Below, one piece after another: positions 44,125-59,394 of a stretch of 64,000 nucleotides of DNA. Made by a program: the position numbers and the translations under genes. Position 1 is the stretch's first letter. Each line of letters opens with the position of its first letter. Source of the DNA: Deltaproteobacteria bacterium (GTDB lineage: Bacteria; Myxococcota_A; Polyangia; Haliangiales; Haliangiaceae); NCBI GenBank assembly GCA_021413675.1, contig JAIOQA010000173.1, positions 1 to 64,000 of the forward strand, given 5' to 3'. The notes beneath the pieces are model-generated. The model did not search any database, was not told the origin of the DNA, and worked only from the letters and a program-made list of their open reading frames with translations.

Positions 44125-45453
44125 TTACTCGTCGTCGGTCGGGAGGAGGTCTGCCTCGGTAATCGCGACGGTCTTCGTCTTCGATCTGGATCCGCGCTGC
44201 CCCATCGGTCGGAGATCCACCACGATCGGGAACATCCTAAGGCCAGAGTTCGGCTCCTTCACCATCTCCGGGAACGTGTAGGTCGGGCCGTCCGTCTGGA
44301 AGATCAGGTAACAGATCTCCCGGACAGCATACGGCTCGCCGATCAGATCTCTGACCGTGCCCCAGATCTGATTCGTTCCCCTCCTCAAGTAGCTCTTGTC
44401 GTTGCTTTCGATTCGCTTCGCCTCGACGTAGAGATGGTGCCCAAGCGTGACCACGTCGGGCTTCAGTCCCGCGCCGACGACCGTACGGGTGACTACATGG
44501 ACACCAGCATCGAACAGGAAGCGGGCGAGTCGGTCTGTCAGTAGATCCTCAGCAGGGCTTCCTGCTGTTGCGGTTGACTCACTGCCGGGCCCGTTTCGCC
44601 TCGCGCTCTCAACGAACTGGCGGAGTTCGTGCGCGTCGTACCATTCCGAGCGTTGCCGGAATCGGTGAATCATCGAGATCAGCGATCGAGTCGTGCCAAT
44701 GCGATTTCGGAGTTCAATGTACACACGCTCGGCGCTCGCCTTGTACTCGTCGAACTCCGCCCTCCCCTCGCCAAAGGTGTCGTCGAACTTCGGCGACTCA
44801 CCGCGAAGATGATCAACGACCGCCTTCCTAGCGCCACGCTGCGCCCGCGCAACCGAAAGGAAGGCCTCCTCCGCCAACCTTCCGTCTGAATCCCGCTTGT
44901 GCGCGCTGGGGAACACGTCCTCGACCCAGCGCGAGATCTTCACTAGTGCTGCGCCGACGCCCACGCGCGCGTCGAGCGCGCGTCGCCGCGCAGCGAACTC
45001 ATATCGGTCACGGACCGGCGCAAGTTCCGCGGCTAGCGCGTCGATGTCCTGCACGAGCGGCTTGATCGTCAGCAGGAGTCTTCCCGTTCGTCGCCCGTCC
45101 GGCCAGGTCCCCGGATGGAGGGCTTCGGGATCCGCAGACAGGGCTTCTTCGATTCCTTCTGTGGTCTCCGGGTCATCGGGATCGTCAGAGGCGCCAGGAA
45201 GCGCCGCTGGAAAGCCCGTGCGCAGCCGCTCATAGATCGCCTTGAGCGCTCGCAACACCGAGCGCTCTTCCTCGAGAACCGTCGCGATGGACTCTGCCTC
45301 TTCGCGTTCGAACTCACGCAGGCAGTCGCTGTACAGCGGTTCACTTCGTAGGAAATCCATGAACCCAGGAACCTCGAGCATGAACTCGACACCCTCATGC
45401 TTGGCGACGAAGTTCCAGGTGCGCTCCAGCGTCGCGATCTTGTCCTCGATCAT
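44125..45453 (-). CDS. Putative PD-(D/E)XK nuclease with long helical N-terminus; atypical composition
   Basis: 442 residues. The C-terminal domain (about 298-420) shows an ordered PD-(D/E)XK series: Glu302 (AEDLLTDRLARFLFDAG helix), P332-D333, then Glu344-Ala-Lys346 (LYVEAKR) and Gln362 (NQIWGT) in the usual motif IV position. Residues 1-297 are predominantly helical, charged and unfamiliar (MIEDKIATLERTWNFVAKHE opening). Base composition is about 55% G+C in a counted line (33 of 60 at 44641), against about 75% in neighbours (45 of 60 at 43981), with more A/T-ending codons: evidence of recent acquisition. No partner gene, integrase or methylase is adjacent. A single-gene defence nuclease is possible but unproven. 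Confidence 0.8.
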   Translation of the reverse strand: MIEDKIATLERTWNFVAKHEGVEFMLEVPGFMDFLRSEPLYSDCLREFEREEAESIATVLEEERSVLRALKAIYERLRTGFPAALPGASDDPDDPETTEGIEEALSADPEALHPGTWPDGRRTGRLLLTIKPLVQDIDALAAELAPVRDRYEFAARRRALDARVGVGAALVKISRWVEDVFPSAHKRDSDGRLAEEAFLSVARAQRGARKAVVDHLRGESPKFDDTFGEGRAEFDEYKASAERVYIELRNRIGTTRSLISMIHRFRQRSEWYDAHELRQFVESARRNGPGSESTATAGSPAEDLLTDRLARFLFDAGVHVVTRTVVGAGLKPDVVTLGHHLYVEAKRIESNDKSYLRRGTNQIWGTVRDLIGEPYAVREICYLIFQTDGPTYTFPEMVKEPNSGLRMFPIVVDLRPMGQRGSRSKTKTVAITEADLLPTDDE

Positions 45454-45816
45454 CTCGGCTCCCTACCCGCGTGTGCGTCGAGAGTACACGCGACCGTGGC
45501 CCGGCTTCGACATCGGTGGCCGCGCTCCCCGCGATGGGCGACGTGGGGCGCCAGCGCGAGGAGCCGGCTCGCGCGCGCCCACGACGATCACGATCGCACG
45601 GGCGCTCGCACACCACCGCCGTCACTGCGAAGCAGCGTGGGCGCCAGCGCGGGGCCGGCCCTCGCGCGTCCGGCGGGCCCCCACGTCGCGATTCGCCCGC
45701 GCACGCGCGCGTTGCCTGCCGCGGCCGCGCACGTGCCGCCAGCGCCCCGAAACGCCGACAGCCCCCACGCCGCGAGGCATGAGGGCTGCGATGTCCGGAA
45801 CCCGGACGTTACGCGG
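45454..45816. other. Intergenic region between nuclease gene and atpC
   Basis: 363 bases. Composition returns to high GC left to right. Contains the candidate atp terminator at its right end and two imperfect copies of a ~30-base GC-rich block (near 45545 and 45640, both with GCGCCAGCGCG). Open frames here are Arg/Ala-rich with no recognisable domain. Confidence 0.5.
45759..45788 (-). terminator. Candidate terminator hairpin after atpC
   Basis: On the minus strand CAGCCC...GGGCTG forms the outer stem and CATGCC-TCGC-GGCGTG the inner stem (one G-T pair), 29 bases after the atpC stop. A shorter hairpin GTCCGG-GTT-CCGGAC at 45807-45793 precedes it. No U-tract follows, so it may act with Rho or only stabilise the message end. 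Confidence 0.4.
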
Positions 45817-46245
45817 TCAGTTGCCGGCCGCGTCGATGCGGGCCTGCGCCCACGCGATGCGGTGGATGATGTTCTTCCAGTCGCCGTCCGTGGGGCGCTC
45901 GCCCCACTTCTCGAGCTCGGCCTGGCCGGCCTTGAGATCGGCGCGCGCGGTCTCGACGTTGACGTCGCCACCGAGCACGGCCTGCTCGACCAGCACCTCG
46001 ATCGCGTTCGACGGATCGACGCGGAGGTAGCCGGCCGACACCGCGTAGCGCGCGCGGTCCTTGTCGCCGATCACGAGCACGCCCGGCTTGAGCGCGGTCA
46101 GCATCGGGACGTGCCCCGGCAGCAGCTCGAACTCGCCGAGCTCGCCGGGCGCGGTCAGCGCGTCGGTGTGCTCGTGCGCCACCACGCCCTTGGGCGTGAC
46201 CAGCCGAACGTCGAGCTCGGTGGGAAGCGTGCCGTGCGCGGCCAT
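45817..46245 (-). CDS. atpC: ATP synthase epsilon subunit
   Basis: 142 residues. MAAHGTLPTELDVRLVTPKG opens the beta-sandwich, with the family segments GELGEFELLPGHVPMLTALK and YAVSAGYLRVDP. C-terminal helical hairpin about 95-142, shorter and more Trp-rich than in E. coli. Epsilon is part of the rotor stalk and can inhibit ATP hydrolysis. Start 46245 chosen over longer in-frame openings because it sits 2 bases after the atpD stop. Last gene of the atp operon. Confidence 0.95.
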   Translation of the reverse strand: MAAHGTLPTELDVRLVTPKGVVAHEHTDALTAPGELGEFELLPGHVPMLTALKPGVLVIGDKDRARYAVSAGYLRVDPSNAIEVLVEQAVLGGDVNVETARADLKAGQAELEKWGERPTDGDWKNIIHRIAWAQARIDAAGN

Positions 46246-46247
46246 GA

Positions 46248-47714
<1,467 letters not shown>

Positions 47715-47755
47715 TTACGCGGGGTTCGCGGAAAAGAAGAAGTGATCGAGCTGCC

Positions 47756-48649
47756 TCAGCCCTTGAGCGCCTCGGCGCCGCCGACGATCTCGGCGAGCTC
47801 CTTGGTGATCGAGGCCTGGCGAGCGCGGTTGTACTGGAGCGTGAGCCGCTGGATCATGTCGCCAGCGTTCTTGGTCGCGTTCTCCATCGCGGTCATACGC
47901 GCGCCGAACTCCGACGCGATCGACTCGAGCGCGGCGCGGTACAGCACGATCTGCACGTAGAGCGGGACCAGGTTGGCGAGCAGCGTCTGCTTGTCCGGCT
48001 CGTAGACGTAGTCGATGCCGCTGCCGGCCGCCGCGTCGGACGCGACCGCCTCGGGCACCACCGGCAGGACCTGCTTGAGCGTGACGCCCTGGCTGATCGC
48101 GCTGCGGAACTCGTTGTAGACCATGTACACGCGGTCGACCTTCCCCGAGAGGAAGTCGTCGATGATGCGGGTCGCGGTCTCGCGCGCGAGCTGCAGCGCG
48201 GTGGCGCCGATCGGCGCCGCGTCGTAGCTCGCGATGTTCGCGTTGCGGCGGGTGAAGTGGCCGTTGGCCTTCTTGCCGATGATGCGCAGCGAGATCTCGC
48301 CGAAGCCGGCCAGCTCGCTCTCGACCGCGGCCTCGACCTTCTTGATCACCGACGAGTTGAACGCACCGGCCAGGCCGCGGTCCGCCGAGAAGACGACGAT
48401 CGCCGCCTTCTTGGAGGCGTGGTCCGCCTTGGCCGTCCGGTCCTCGAACAGCGGGTGCGACTCGGTGCCCGCCACCTGTGCCAGCTCCGAGACCACCTGG
48501 GTCAGCGAGTTGGCGTACGGGCGCGCGGCGACGATCGCCTCTTGCGCGCGCCGCAGCTTCGCCGCCGACACCAGCTTCATGGCGCGGGTGATCTTGCGGG
48601 TGTTCTTGACCGACCCGATGCGGGTGCGGATGGCCTTCAGCGACGGCAT
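47756..48649 (-). CDS. atpG: ATP synthase gamma subunit
   Basis: 297 residues. MPSLKAIRTRIGSVKNTRKI opens with the conserved N-terminal helix; C-terminal helix RMTAMENATKNAGDMIQRLT is diagnostic. Central rotor shaft of F1. A loop around residues 195-215 (QVLPVVPEAVASDAAAGSGI) is a lineage-specific length difference. Stop is 4 bases from the atpA stop side gap upstream. Confidence 0.97.
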   Translation of the reverse strand: MPSLKAIRTRIGSVKNTRKITRAMKLVSAAKLRRAQEAIVAARPYANSLTQVVSELAQVAGTESHPLFEDRTAKADHASKKAAIVVFSADRGLAGAFNSSVIKKVEAAVESELAGFGEISLRIIGKKANGHFTRRNANIASYDAAPIGATALQLARETATRIIDDFLSGKVDRVYMVYNEFRSAISQGVTLKQVLPVVPEAVASDAAAGSGIDYVYEPDKQTLLANLVPLYVQIVLYRAALESIASEFGARMTAMENATKNAGDMIQRLTLQYNRARQASITKELAEIVGGAEALKG

Positions 48650-48653
48650 GGGC

Positions 48654-50195
<1,542 letters not shown>

Positions 50196-50235
50196 GGTCG
50201 ATATCCTCGCGGGGCGTGGTGCGGGGTGGGAGAAG

Positions 50236-50775
50236 TTACTTGCCGAGCTCGTCGCGCAGCGCGCGGAGCTGGGTGCGGACCGAGCCGTCGTAGACGACGT
50301 CGCCGACCTTGGCGACGAGGCCGCCGAGGAGGGTCGGGTCCTTCTTGCGCTCGAGCTGGACCTTCTTGCCGGACAGCTTCTCGAGCTGAGACGTGAGCTG
50401 CGTGACCTGCGCGGCGGTCAGGTCGACGGCCGAGGTGACCTCGGCGGTGACGCGACCGGCCTTGGCCTCGATCTGCGCATCGACCTCGCGGGAGATCGCG
50501 GGGAGCTCGCCGAGGCGCTCGCGATCGAGCAGCAGGTAGACGACATTCTTGGACGTCGCGTGCGCGCCGATGCGGGTCAGCAGCGCGTCGAGGATGCGCT
50601 TGCGGTCGGCGCGGCGGAGCGCCGGGTTCGACAGGCTCGAGACCAGCTCGGGCGAGGTCGTCATCGCCTGCGCGAGATCGCGGAGGTCCGAGCCGAGCTT
50701 GTCGAGGTTGTTCTGCGCGGCGCCCAGATCGAGCACGGCGCGGGCGTAGCGGCGGGAGATGCTACCGGCGGCCAT
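50236..50775 (-). CDS. atpH: ATP synthase delta subunit
   Basis: 179 residues. [20 protein letters not shown] at the start, and [20 protein letters not shown] near residue 115-135, typical of delta/OSCP. Its ATG overlaps the atpF stop by one base. Connects F1 to the peripheral stalk. Confidence 0.95.
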   Translation of the reverse strand: MAAGSISRRYARAVLDLGAAQNNLDKLGSDLRDLAQAMTTSPELVSSLSNPALRRADRKRILDALLTRIGAHATSKNVVYLLLDRERLGELPAISREVDAQIEAKAGRVTAEVTSAVDLTAAQVTQLTSQLEKLSGKKVQLERKKDPTLLGGLVAKVGDVVYDGSVRTQLRALRDELGK

Positions 50776-51752
50776 CAGACCGTCTCCTTCGCAGTCGGCG
50801 CCTTGCCGATGTCCGTAATGAAGAGATCGACGAGGCGGCCCTGATCGGCGGCGGTCGCCTTCTCGCGGATGATCGTCTCGGCGGCGAGGGTCGACGCGGC
50901 CGCGACCTCGCGGGTCAGCGCGATGCGGGCGCGCTGGATCTCGGCGGCGATGCGCTCGTCCGCGTCCTTCTTGAGCGCGACGGCCTGGGCCTCGGCCGCG
51001 GCGATGATGCGCTGCTTGTCGGCGAGCGCGTCGGCGCGCATGCCCTCGACCATCGTCGCGATCTCCTTCTCGGCAGCCGCGAGCTTGGTCTGGTACTCGT
51101 CGAGCTTGGCCTTGGCGGCGTCGCGCAGGCGCGCGGCCTCGTCGAGCGCGGTCTTGATCTCGTCCGAGCGACCTTCGGCCGACTTGCGGACCTTGGGGCC
51201 GGCCTTCCAGATCAGGAGGACGAGCAGGAGGACGAAGTTGCCGACCAGGAACAGGAACGGCGCCGGCATCTTCTCTTCGGCCTCGCCACCCTCGAGCGGC
51301 GCGCCACCGAGCTTGCCGTCGCCGAGCGGTCCGCCGGCGATGTCCTTGCTGCCGTAGCCGAGATCGGTCCAGTTGAACTGGTGGGTCGGGTCGGCGTGGT
51401 GGCCACCCTCGTGACCGCCGGCTTCGTGGCCGGCTTCGTGACCGGCCTCGGCGCCGGCCTCATGGCCGCCTTCGGCGGCATGCGCGGGCTCGACCGGCGC
51501 GGCCGGGGTCGGCGCGACCGCGGTGTCCGTCGGCGTCGGCGCGGGAGTCGGCGCGACCGCAGTGTCCGTCGGCGTCGGCGCCGGGGTCGGGGCGACCGCG
51601 GTGTCCGTCGGCGTCGGCGCGGGCGTGGGAGCCGGCGTCGGCGTCGGGGCGGGCGTCGGCGGCGGGCCCGGCGGCACGTCGGCGGACGCCGAGCGACCGA
51701 GCGCGAGCACGGCGAACGCCGCGAGGATCGAGCGGCTGGCGAAGCGACGCAT
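50775..51752 (-). CDS. atpF: ATP synthase b subunit with signal peptide and large repeat-rich N-terminal extension
   Basis: 325 residues, about twice the usual b subunit. Signal-like MRRFASRSILAAFAVLALGR and SASA cleavage site; then Pro/Thr repeats (APTPAPTPTDTAV, about 32-85), a His/Gly-rich tract (GGHEAGAEAGHEAGHEAGGH, about 95-124), a short linker, and only then the membrane helix 163-184 (MPAPFLFLVGNFVLLLVLLI) and the long charged stalk helix to the C-terminus. By topology some 140 residues should lie on the outside of the inner membrane. The core is a normal b subunit. ATG preferred over the preceding GTG; it overlaps the b' gene stop (TGATG). Confidence 0.93.
   Translation of the reverse strand: MRRFASRSILAAFAVLALGRSASADVPPGPPPTPAPTPTPAPTPAPTPTDTAVAPTPAPTPTDTAVAPTPAPTPTDTAVAPTPAAPVEPAHAAEGGHEAGAEAGHEAGHEAGGHEGGHHADPTHQFNWTDLGYGSKDIAGGPLGDGKLGGAPLEGGEAEEKMPAPFLFLVGNFVLLLVLLIWKAGPKVRKSAEGRSDEIKTALDEAARLRDAAKAKLDEYQTKLAAAEKEIATMVEGMRADALADKQRIIAAAEAQAVALKKDADERIAAEIQRARIALTREVAAASTLAAETIIREKATAADQGRLVDLFITDIGKAPTAKETV
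51511..51627 (-). repeat. Three 39-base tandem repeats in atpF
   Basis: Units start at 51511, 51550 and 51589 (plus coordinates), differing by few bases and encoding Pro/Thr-rich TPAPTPTDTAVAP. Tandem copies of this similarity are prone to length change. Confidence 0.85.
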
Positions 51753-52228
51753 CACGCGACCTCCCGTCCGAGCAGGCGCGACGCCATCTGGCGAGCCAGG
51801 GCATCGGCCTGCGGCATGATCTGGGCGCGCGCGGCCTCGGTCTCGGTCTTGACCTTGGTCTGCGCCTCGTCGAGGGCCTTGGACGCGGTGGCGCGGGCCT
51901 TCTCGGTGGTCTCGCGCTCGTAGGCCGCAGCCTCCGCGCGCACCTTGCGCTGCTCGTCACCGGCGCGCGAGCGCGCGGCCGCGAGCTGCTTCTCGTAGTC
52001 GACCAGGCGCGCGTCGGCCTCGGCGCCCATGGAGGTCGCCTCCTCGCGCGCGCCCTCGATGCCGGCCCGGCGGCGTTCCCGCAGCCGCAGATACGGCTGG
52101 AAGATCAGCGCGTTGCCGATCAGGAACATGAGGACGAACAGTCCGAACTGGATCGCGATGGTCCAGTCGATGTCGAGCAGAAGATGTTCGTCGCCGGAAG
52201 CGACCGTGACCAGGACCGTCGGATCCAT
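51752..52228 (-). CDS. atpF': ATP synthase b' subunit
   Basis: 158 residues. A single N-terminal membrane helix (WTIAIQFGLFVLMFLIGNAL, about 22-42) and a long alternating-charge helix to the end, so the second b-type stalk protein, as in bacteria with heterodimeric b/b'. CAAGAGGTTGCC lies upstream of the ATG. First gene of the atp operon. Confidence 0.92.
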   Translation of the reverse strand: MDPTVLVTVASGDEHLLLDIDWTIAIQFGLFVLMFLIGNALIFQPYLRLRERRRAGIEGAREEATSMGAEADARLVDYEKQLAAARSRAGDEQRKVRAEAAAYERETTEKARATASKALDEAQTKVKTETEAARAQIMPQADALARQMASRLLGREVA

Positions 52229-52280
52229 GGCAACCTCTTGATAATCTTACGTGTCCGGCCGGTAGCCGGGCGGCGGGGCG

Positions 52281-52310
52281 CTTATACGGCGCTTCCGCGC
52301 GGCGTGTCAA
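52281..52310 (-). promoter_or_regulatory. atp operon promoter
   Basis: Minus strand TTGACA (52310-52305), 18-base spacer, TATAAG (52286-52281). A perfect -35 and near-perfect -10 in GC-rich DNA, about 52 bases before the b' start. Supports sigma-70-type transcription of the operon. Confidence 0.75.
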
Positions 52311-52395
52311 CCGCTGGGATGCGGTGGGGCCCGGATCCAGCGCTGCGACACGACGCCGCACGGCGCCACATCAGCTACATAGATGTGGGGATCGG

Positions 52396-52821
52396 CTATT
52401 TGACGGGAGCCGGACCCTTGCCCTCGGGCTTGGCGCCCGGGGCCGGGGGCGGCGTCGGCTTCTGGCCGAGCGCGGCTTCCATGAACGAGCGGCCCTCGAA
52501 CACGACGCCCTTGTCGACCTGGAGCGACGGCGTGTGGAGATCGCCCTTCACCTTGCCCGGGGCGTGGATCTCGATCGAGCGGCGCGCGCGGATGTTGCCG
52601 ACCACGGTGCCCTGGATGATGACCTCGCCGATGTCGATCTCGGCCTCGACGTACGCGCCGTCGCCGATGATCAGGACGTCGTCCGAGAAGACCTCGCCCT
52701 TCAGCTTGCCGTCGATCCGGACCGTGCCCTCGAAGGTCAGCTTGCCTTCGAAGGTGGTGCCCTTGCCGAGCAGCGTGTTGATCTCACCAAGGGCGCCCTG
52801 AGGACGTGCCGCAGCCTGCAT
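52396..52821 (-). CDS. Bactofilin
   Basis: 141 residues. The central beta-helical DUF583 domain: GEINTLLGKGTTFEGKLTFE, then VRIDGKLKGEV, VEAEIDIGEVIIQG and SIEIHAPGKVKGDL. Disordered Pro/Lys-rich C-terminus. Bactofilins polymerise into cytoskeletal filaments without nucleotide; myxobacteria have several. It precedes the atp promoter on the same strand (167-base gap). TAGGGT lies 9 bases before its ATG. Confidence 0.93.
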   Translation of the reverse strand: MQAAARPQGALGEINTLLGKGTTFEGKLTFEGTVRIDGKLKGEVFSDDVLIIGDGAYVEAEIDIGEVIIQGTVVGNIRARRSIEIHAPGKVKGDLHTPSLQVDKGVVFEGRSFMEAALGQKPTPPPAPGAKPEGKGPAPVK

Positions 52822-52830
52822 ATGCCGCGG

Positions 52831-52836
52831 ACCCTA
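52831..52836 (-). promoter_or_regulatory. -10-like TAGGGT, 9 bases before bactofilin start
   Basis: TAGGGT-N9-ATG on the minus strand; the weakest-spaced member of the set. Confidence 0.35.
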
Positions 52837-52873
52837 TCACGCAACTCGCCGTGAGATCGCGATCGCAAATCGA

Positions 52874-53818
52874 CTACGGCACGGCGCGCGCCGCGAGCCC
52901 CGGGTCGGCCCACGACACACCGACCGCGCCGCCATGCGTGGCGATCCACGCGCCGACCGCCGGCGGGATCGCCGTGACCTCGGTCAGCGCCTTGGGCCAG
53001 ACCCGCGACTCGACCCACGTACCCCACGTGTAGCTGTCCCACTCGCCGTTGCCGCACGCGTAGCAGGTCGACGCGTACCAGAGGTGCTTGGCGTGCAGCG
53101 CCCCGCCCTCCAACGACGGCTCGGTCGCGGCGTAGGCGGCCTTGCCCTCGTCGAAGCGGACCGCGTCCCCATCGCCCATCCCGCCGATGTCCGCGTCCAC
53201 CGCGGCGTTGGCCGCGGCCTGCAGCGCGGCCTGCTCGTCCTTCGACAGCCCGATGACCTCGCGGCCGGTGCGCGCGTCGATGATCGCGGCGGTGCCGCTC
53301 GCCGACGGATGCGCGCCGCACGCGTAGTCCGAGGTCGCGCCGCGCACGAACACGTAGGGCCCGAGCGACGCGACGATCGCGTTCGAGGCGTCGATCTCGT
53401 GGACCGCGGCGACCATGTCGTGGGGCAGCGCGCGCTGGGTCAGCGGCACGGTGCGCGCGCCGCCCTGCTCGACCAGCTCGAGGATCTCGAGGCTCGCGCT
53501 GCCGGGCTCGGGGTCGCCGTCCGGGTCGCCGAGCTCCTTGCAGCTCGGTGCGGGCTCGGTGTGCGCGCGGCGCGCGACCGTCCAGACGGCGTTGTTCGCG
53601 ACCAGGATCGCGCCGTCGCGCTCGCCGAGCACCTTGCCGTCGGCGTCGAGGCGCGCGCTGCGATAGGTGACGGTCGCGGGCTCGTCGCCGGTGGCCGGCG
53701 TCGGCACCTCGTACCAGACGACGTACTGATCCGGCGCGGCGGTGGAGGACAGCGGCGCGGGGCGCGGGGCCGGGCCGCAGGCGGCGAGGACAGCGGCGAC
53801 GAGCGCGGTGCGGAGCAT
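52874..53818 (-). CDS. Putative lipoprotein, unknown function
   Basis: 314 residues. Signal MLRTALVAAVLAAC with lipobox AAC, then a Pro/Ala linker. Body contains PDQYVVWYEVPTPATGDEPA, a beta-rich domain, a cysteine pair STCYACGNGEWDSYTWG near residue 255, and a helical end. No family recognised. Upstream in-frame starts give no better signal, so 53818 is used. Divergent from a small lipoprotein gene (53943). Confidence 0.65.
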   Translation of the reverse strand: MLRTALVAAVLAACGPAPRPAPLSSTAAPDQYVVWYEVPTPATGDEPATVTYRSARLDADGKVLGERDGAILVANNAVWTVARRAHTEPAPSCKELGDPDGDPEPGSASLEILELVEQGGARTVPLTQRALPHDMVAAVHEIDASNAIVASLGPYVFVRGATSDYACGAHPSASGTAAIIDARTGREVIGLSKDEQAALQAAANAAVDADIGGMGDGDAVRFDEGKAAYAATEPSLEGGALHAKHLWYASTCYACGNGEWDSYTWGTWVESRVWPKALTEVTAIPPAVGAWIATHGGAVGVSWADPGLAARAVP

Positions 53819-53930
53819 GCTTGATCGACGCCCGCCAAGGGCGGCGCATTCCACGGCGTGAGGAAGGTGCGGATCGACACGCATCGCCGCCAGCGTACTG
53901 CGTTCACGCGAGGCGCGGTTGACCACCTGC

Positions 53931-53936
53931 TACGCT
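53931..53936 (+). promoter_or_regulatory. -10-like TACGCT, 6 bases before GTG at 53943
   Basis: TACGCT-N6-GTG. It decides the start: the in-frame ATG at 53958 would be 21 bases away. Confidence 0.45.
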
Positions 53937-53942
53937 CGGCAG

Positions 53943-54242
53943 GTGCGCACGAAGGTCATGGCGTTGATGCTCGCGGCGTCCTGCGCGTCGTCCGGCTGCA
54001 TGGGCTACGTCCTGCACGAGGAGATCAAGCGCCCGACCCACGACGCCACCCCGACCGCGGTCGTGCTGCTGGGGCTGATCGGCGACGCCCTGGTCGCGAC
54101 CGGCGCGAGCGCGCTGCACAGCGCGGCGTCGAGCGATCCCGACGTGCACTTCAAGACCGTGTTCCCGTACTACGGCGGCGCGCTGCTCGCGATCGACGCG
54201 GTGATCTTCGCGATCGAGTACGACCGCTTCAAGAACCGGTAG
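53943..54242 (+). CDS. Small putative lipoprotein with membrane helices
   Basis: 99 residues from GTG. VRTKVMALMLAASCASSGCM gives a signal with a lipobox-like cysteine (SSGC), followed by TAVVLLGLIGDALVATGASA and a second hydrophobic stretch (GGALLAIDAVIFAIEY). Ends DRFKNR. Function unknown. Convergent with the DUF4419 gene, one base between stops. Confidence 0.6.
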   Translation: MRTKVMALMLAASCASSGCMGYVLHEEIKRPTHDATPTAVVLLGLIGDALVATGASALHSAASSDPDVHFKTVFPYYGGALLAIDAVIFAIEYDRFKNR

Positions 54243-54243
54243 G

Positions 54244-55272
54244 TCAGCGCGGGGCCATCGCCGCGTCGCGGATGGCCCAGCCGATCGCCGGGCGGACCGC
54301 CGCGACCTGCGGATCGTGCGAGACGCCCATGAAGCCGGCGACCATCTCCATCGGCAGCGGTGTCCCCAGGTACAGCCAGGTGAACGGCGCGATCGCGAGG
54401 CCGCTCGGGAACGCGGCGGGCGCGGGCCCGCGATCGCCCCGCCACGACAGGCTGCGCGGGTTCGCCTCGAGCTGCGCGCTACCTTCCTTGCGGACGTACG
54501 GGAACAGCACGTTGATCCAGCCCGACACGCGATCGCCGCCCGAGCGCGACTCGTACTTGTAGAACGACCGCCACAGCTCGCGATCGGGGCGACCGCCAGC
54601 GGCGGCGCAGAGCTCGTCGAGGATCGGGGTCAGCGCGGCGATCCAGGGCGCGAGCCCGTACTCCGCGAGCACGGCGGCGCGGCTGCGGATCGCGCGCCAG
54701 TCCGCCTCGGAGCCGAGCAGCGTGACCCGCGGGATCCCGCAGCGCGTGACGACGACGTAGTCGAAGTAGGCCTGCATCGCCGACATCAGGACGACCTCGG
54801 ACGCCGCCTTCTCGATCGGCCCGGTGGTCGAGAACTCCGCGACGACCAGGTCGCGCTGCTTGCCGATGTGCCCGGCGATCGCGTCGGAGAACTGCGCGAA
54901 CACACCGGGCCAGTCGTTGTCGGGCGAGCCCTTCCGGAACTCGTCGCGGATGACCACGATCGCGGTCTTGTCGGCGTGGCGAACGAAGCGGTCGCGCAGC
55001 GCATCGGCGTTGGCGTCGACGTGGTGCGCGAACGCCTGCGCGATGCACAGCCAGACGTCGTCGGGCGAGAGGGTCAGCGCGAAGTGATGCGCGAAGGCGA
55101 GGTGCGCAGCGTGCACGAACGGGTGGACCCGCGACGCCACCAGCCCGCCGAGGTTCGCGGCGCCCGCCTCCACCGTCGCCGCGAGCCGCGCGACGATCGC
55201 GTCGAGCTCGTCCACGGTCGGCAGCAGTGTGGTCGGCGCGGAAACATCGCAGACCGCGAAGGAGACGCTCAT
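54244..55272 (-). CDS. DUF4419-like protein
   Basis: 342 residues. Opening ASRVHPFVHAAHLAFAHHFA, then LTLSPDDVWLCIAQAFAHHV, the PGVFAQFSDAIAGHIGKQ helix, VAEFSTTGPIEKAASEVVLM and ESRSGGDRVSGWINVLFPYV match the DUF4419 pattern known from fungi, slime moulds and myxobacteria. Biochemical role is not known. TACGCT lies 6 bases before the ATG with no ribosome site, supporting this start. Confidence 0.8.
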   Translation of the reverse strand: MSVSFAVCDVSAPTTLLPTVDELDAIVARLAATVEAGAANLGGLVASRVHPFVHAAHLAFAHHFALTLSPDDVWLCIAQAFAHHVDANADALRDRFVRHADKTAIVVIRDEFRKGSPDNDWPGVFAQFSDAIAGHIGKQRDLVVAEFSTTGPIEKAASEVVLMSAMQAYFDYVVVTRCGIPRVTLLGSEADWRAIRSRAAVLAEYGLAPWIAALTPILDELCAAAGGRPDRELWRSFYKYESRSGGDRVSGWINVLFPYVRKEGSAQLEANPRSLSWRGDRGPAPAAFPSGLAIAPFTWLYLGTPLPMEMVAGFMGVSHDPQVAAVRPAIGWAIRDAAMAPR

Positions 55273-55278
55273 GGAACG

Positions 55279-55284
55279 AGCGTA
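55279..55284 (-). promoter_or_regulatory. -10-like TACGCT, 6 bases before DUF4419 start
   Basis: TACGCT-N6-ATG on the minus strand. Confidence 0.45.
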
Positions 55285-55335
55285 CCGCTGGACAGGCGCC
55301 AGGGGGCGCGCCTCACGCCTGGCGCCCCGCACGGG

Positions 55336-58257
<2,922 letters not shown>

Positions 58258-58275
58258 CGGCGGCCCCCGCGGCGC

Positions 58276-59292
<1,017 letters not shown>

Positions 59293-59322
59293 AGGCTCCC
59301 CTCAGCGCGCCAAACGAAGAAC

Positions 59323-59350
59323 ATCATATCGGAATGCCGGCAGCGCGCAA
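59323..59350 (-). promoter_or_regulatory. Candidate promoter of the HATPase/kinase pair
   Basis: Minus strand TTGCGC (59350-59345), 16-base spacer, TATGAT (59328-59323), about 30 bases before the ATG at 59292. Confidence 0.4.
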
Positions 59351-59394
59351 AGTTGCAGCGCGACCGAAACCGTGACAATCACCGGGCGAGGCTG

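Noticed and set aside
45540-45680. Two imperfect GC-rich blocks as a mobile-element repeat
   Set aside because: Similarity is limited to GCGCCAGCGCG-like runs expected at this base composition; no terminal repeats or transposase.
59370-59385. GTGA-CAA-TCAC inverted repeat near the receiver/HATPase promoter
   Set aside because: Only four-base arms, and not centred on a promoter element; too weak to call an operator.
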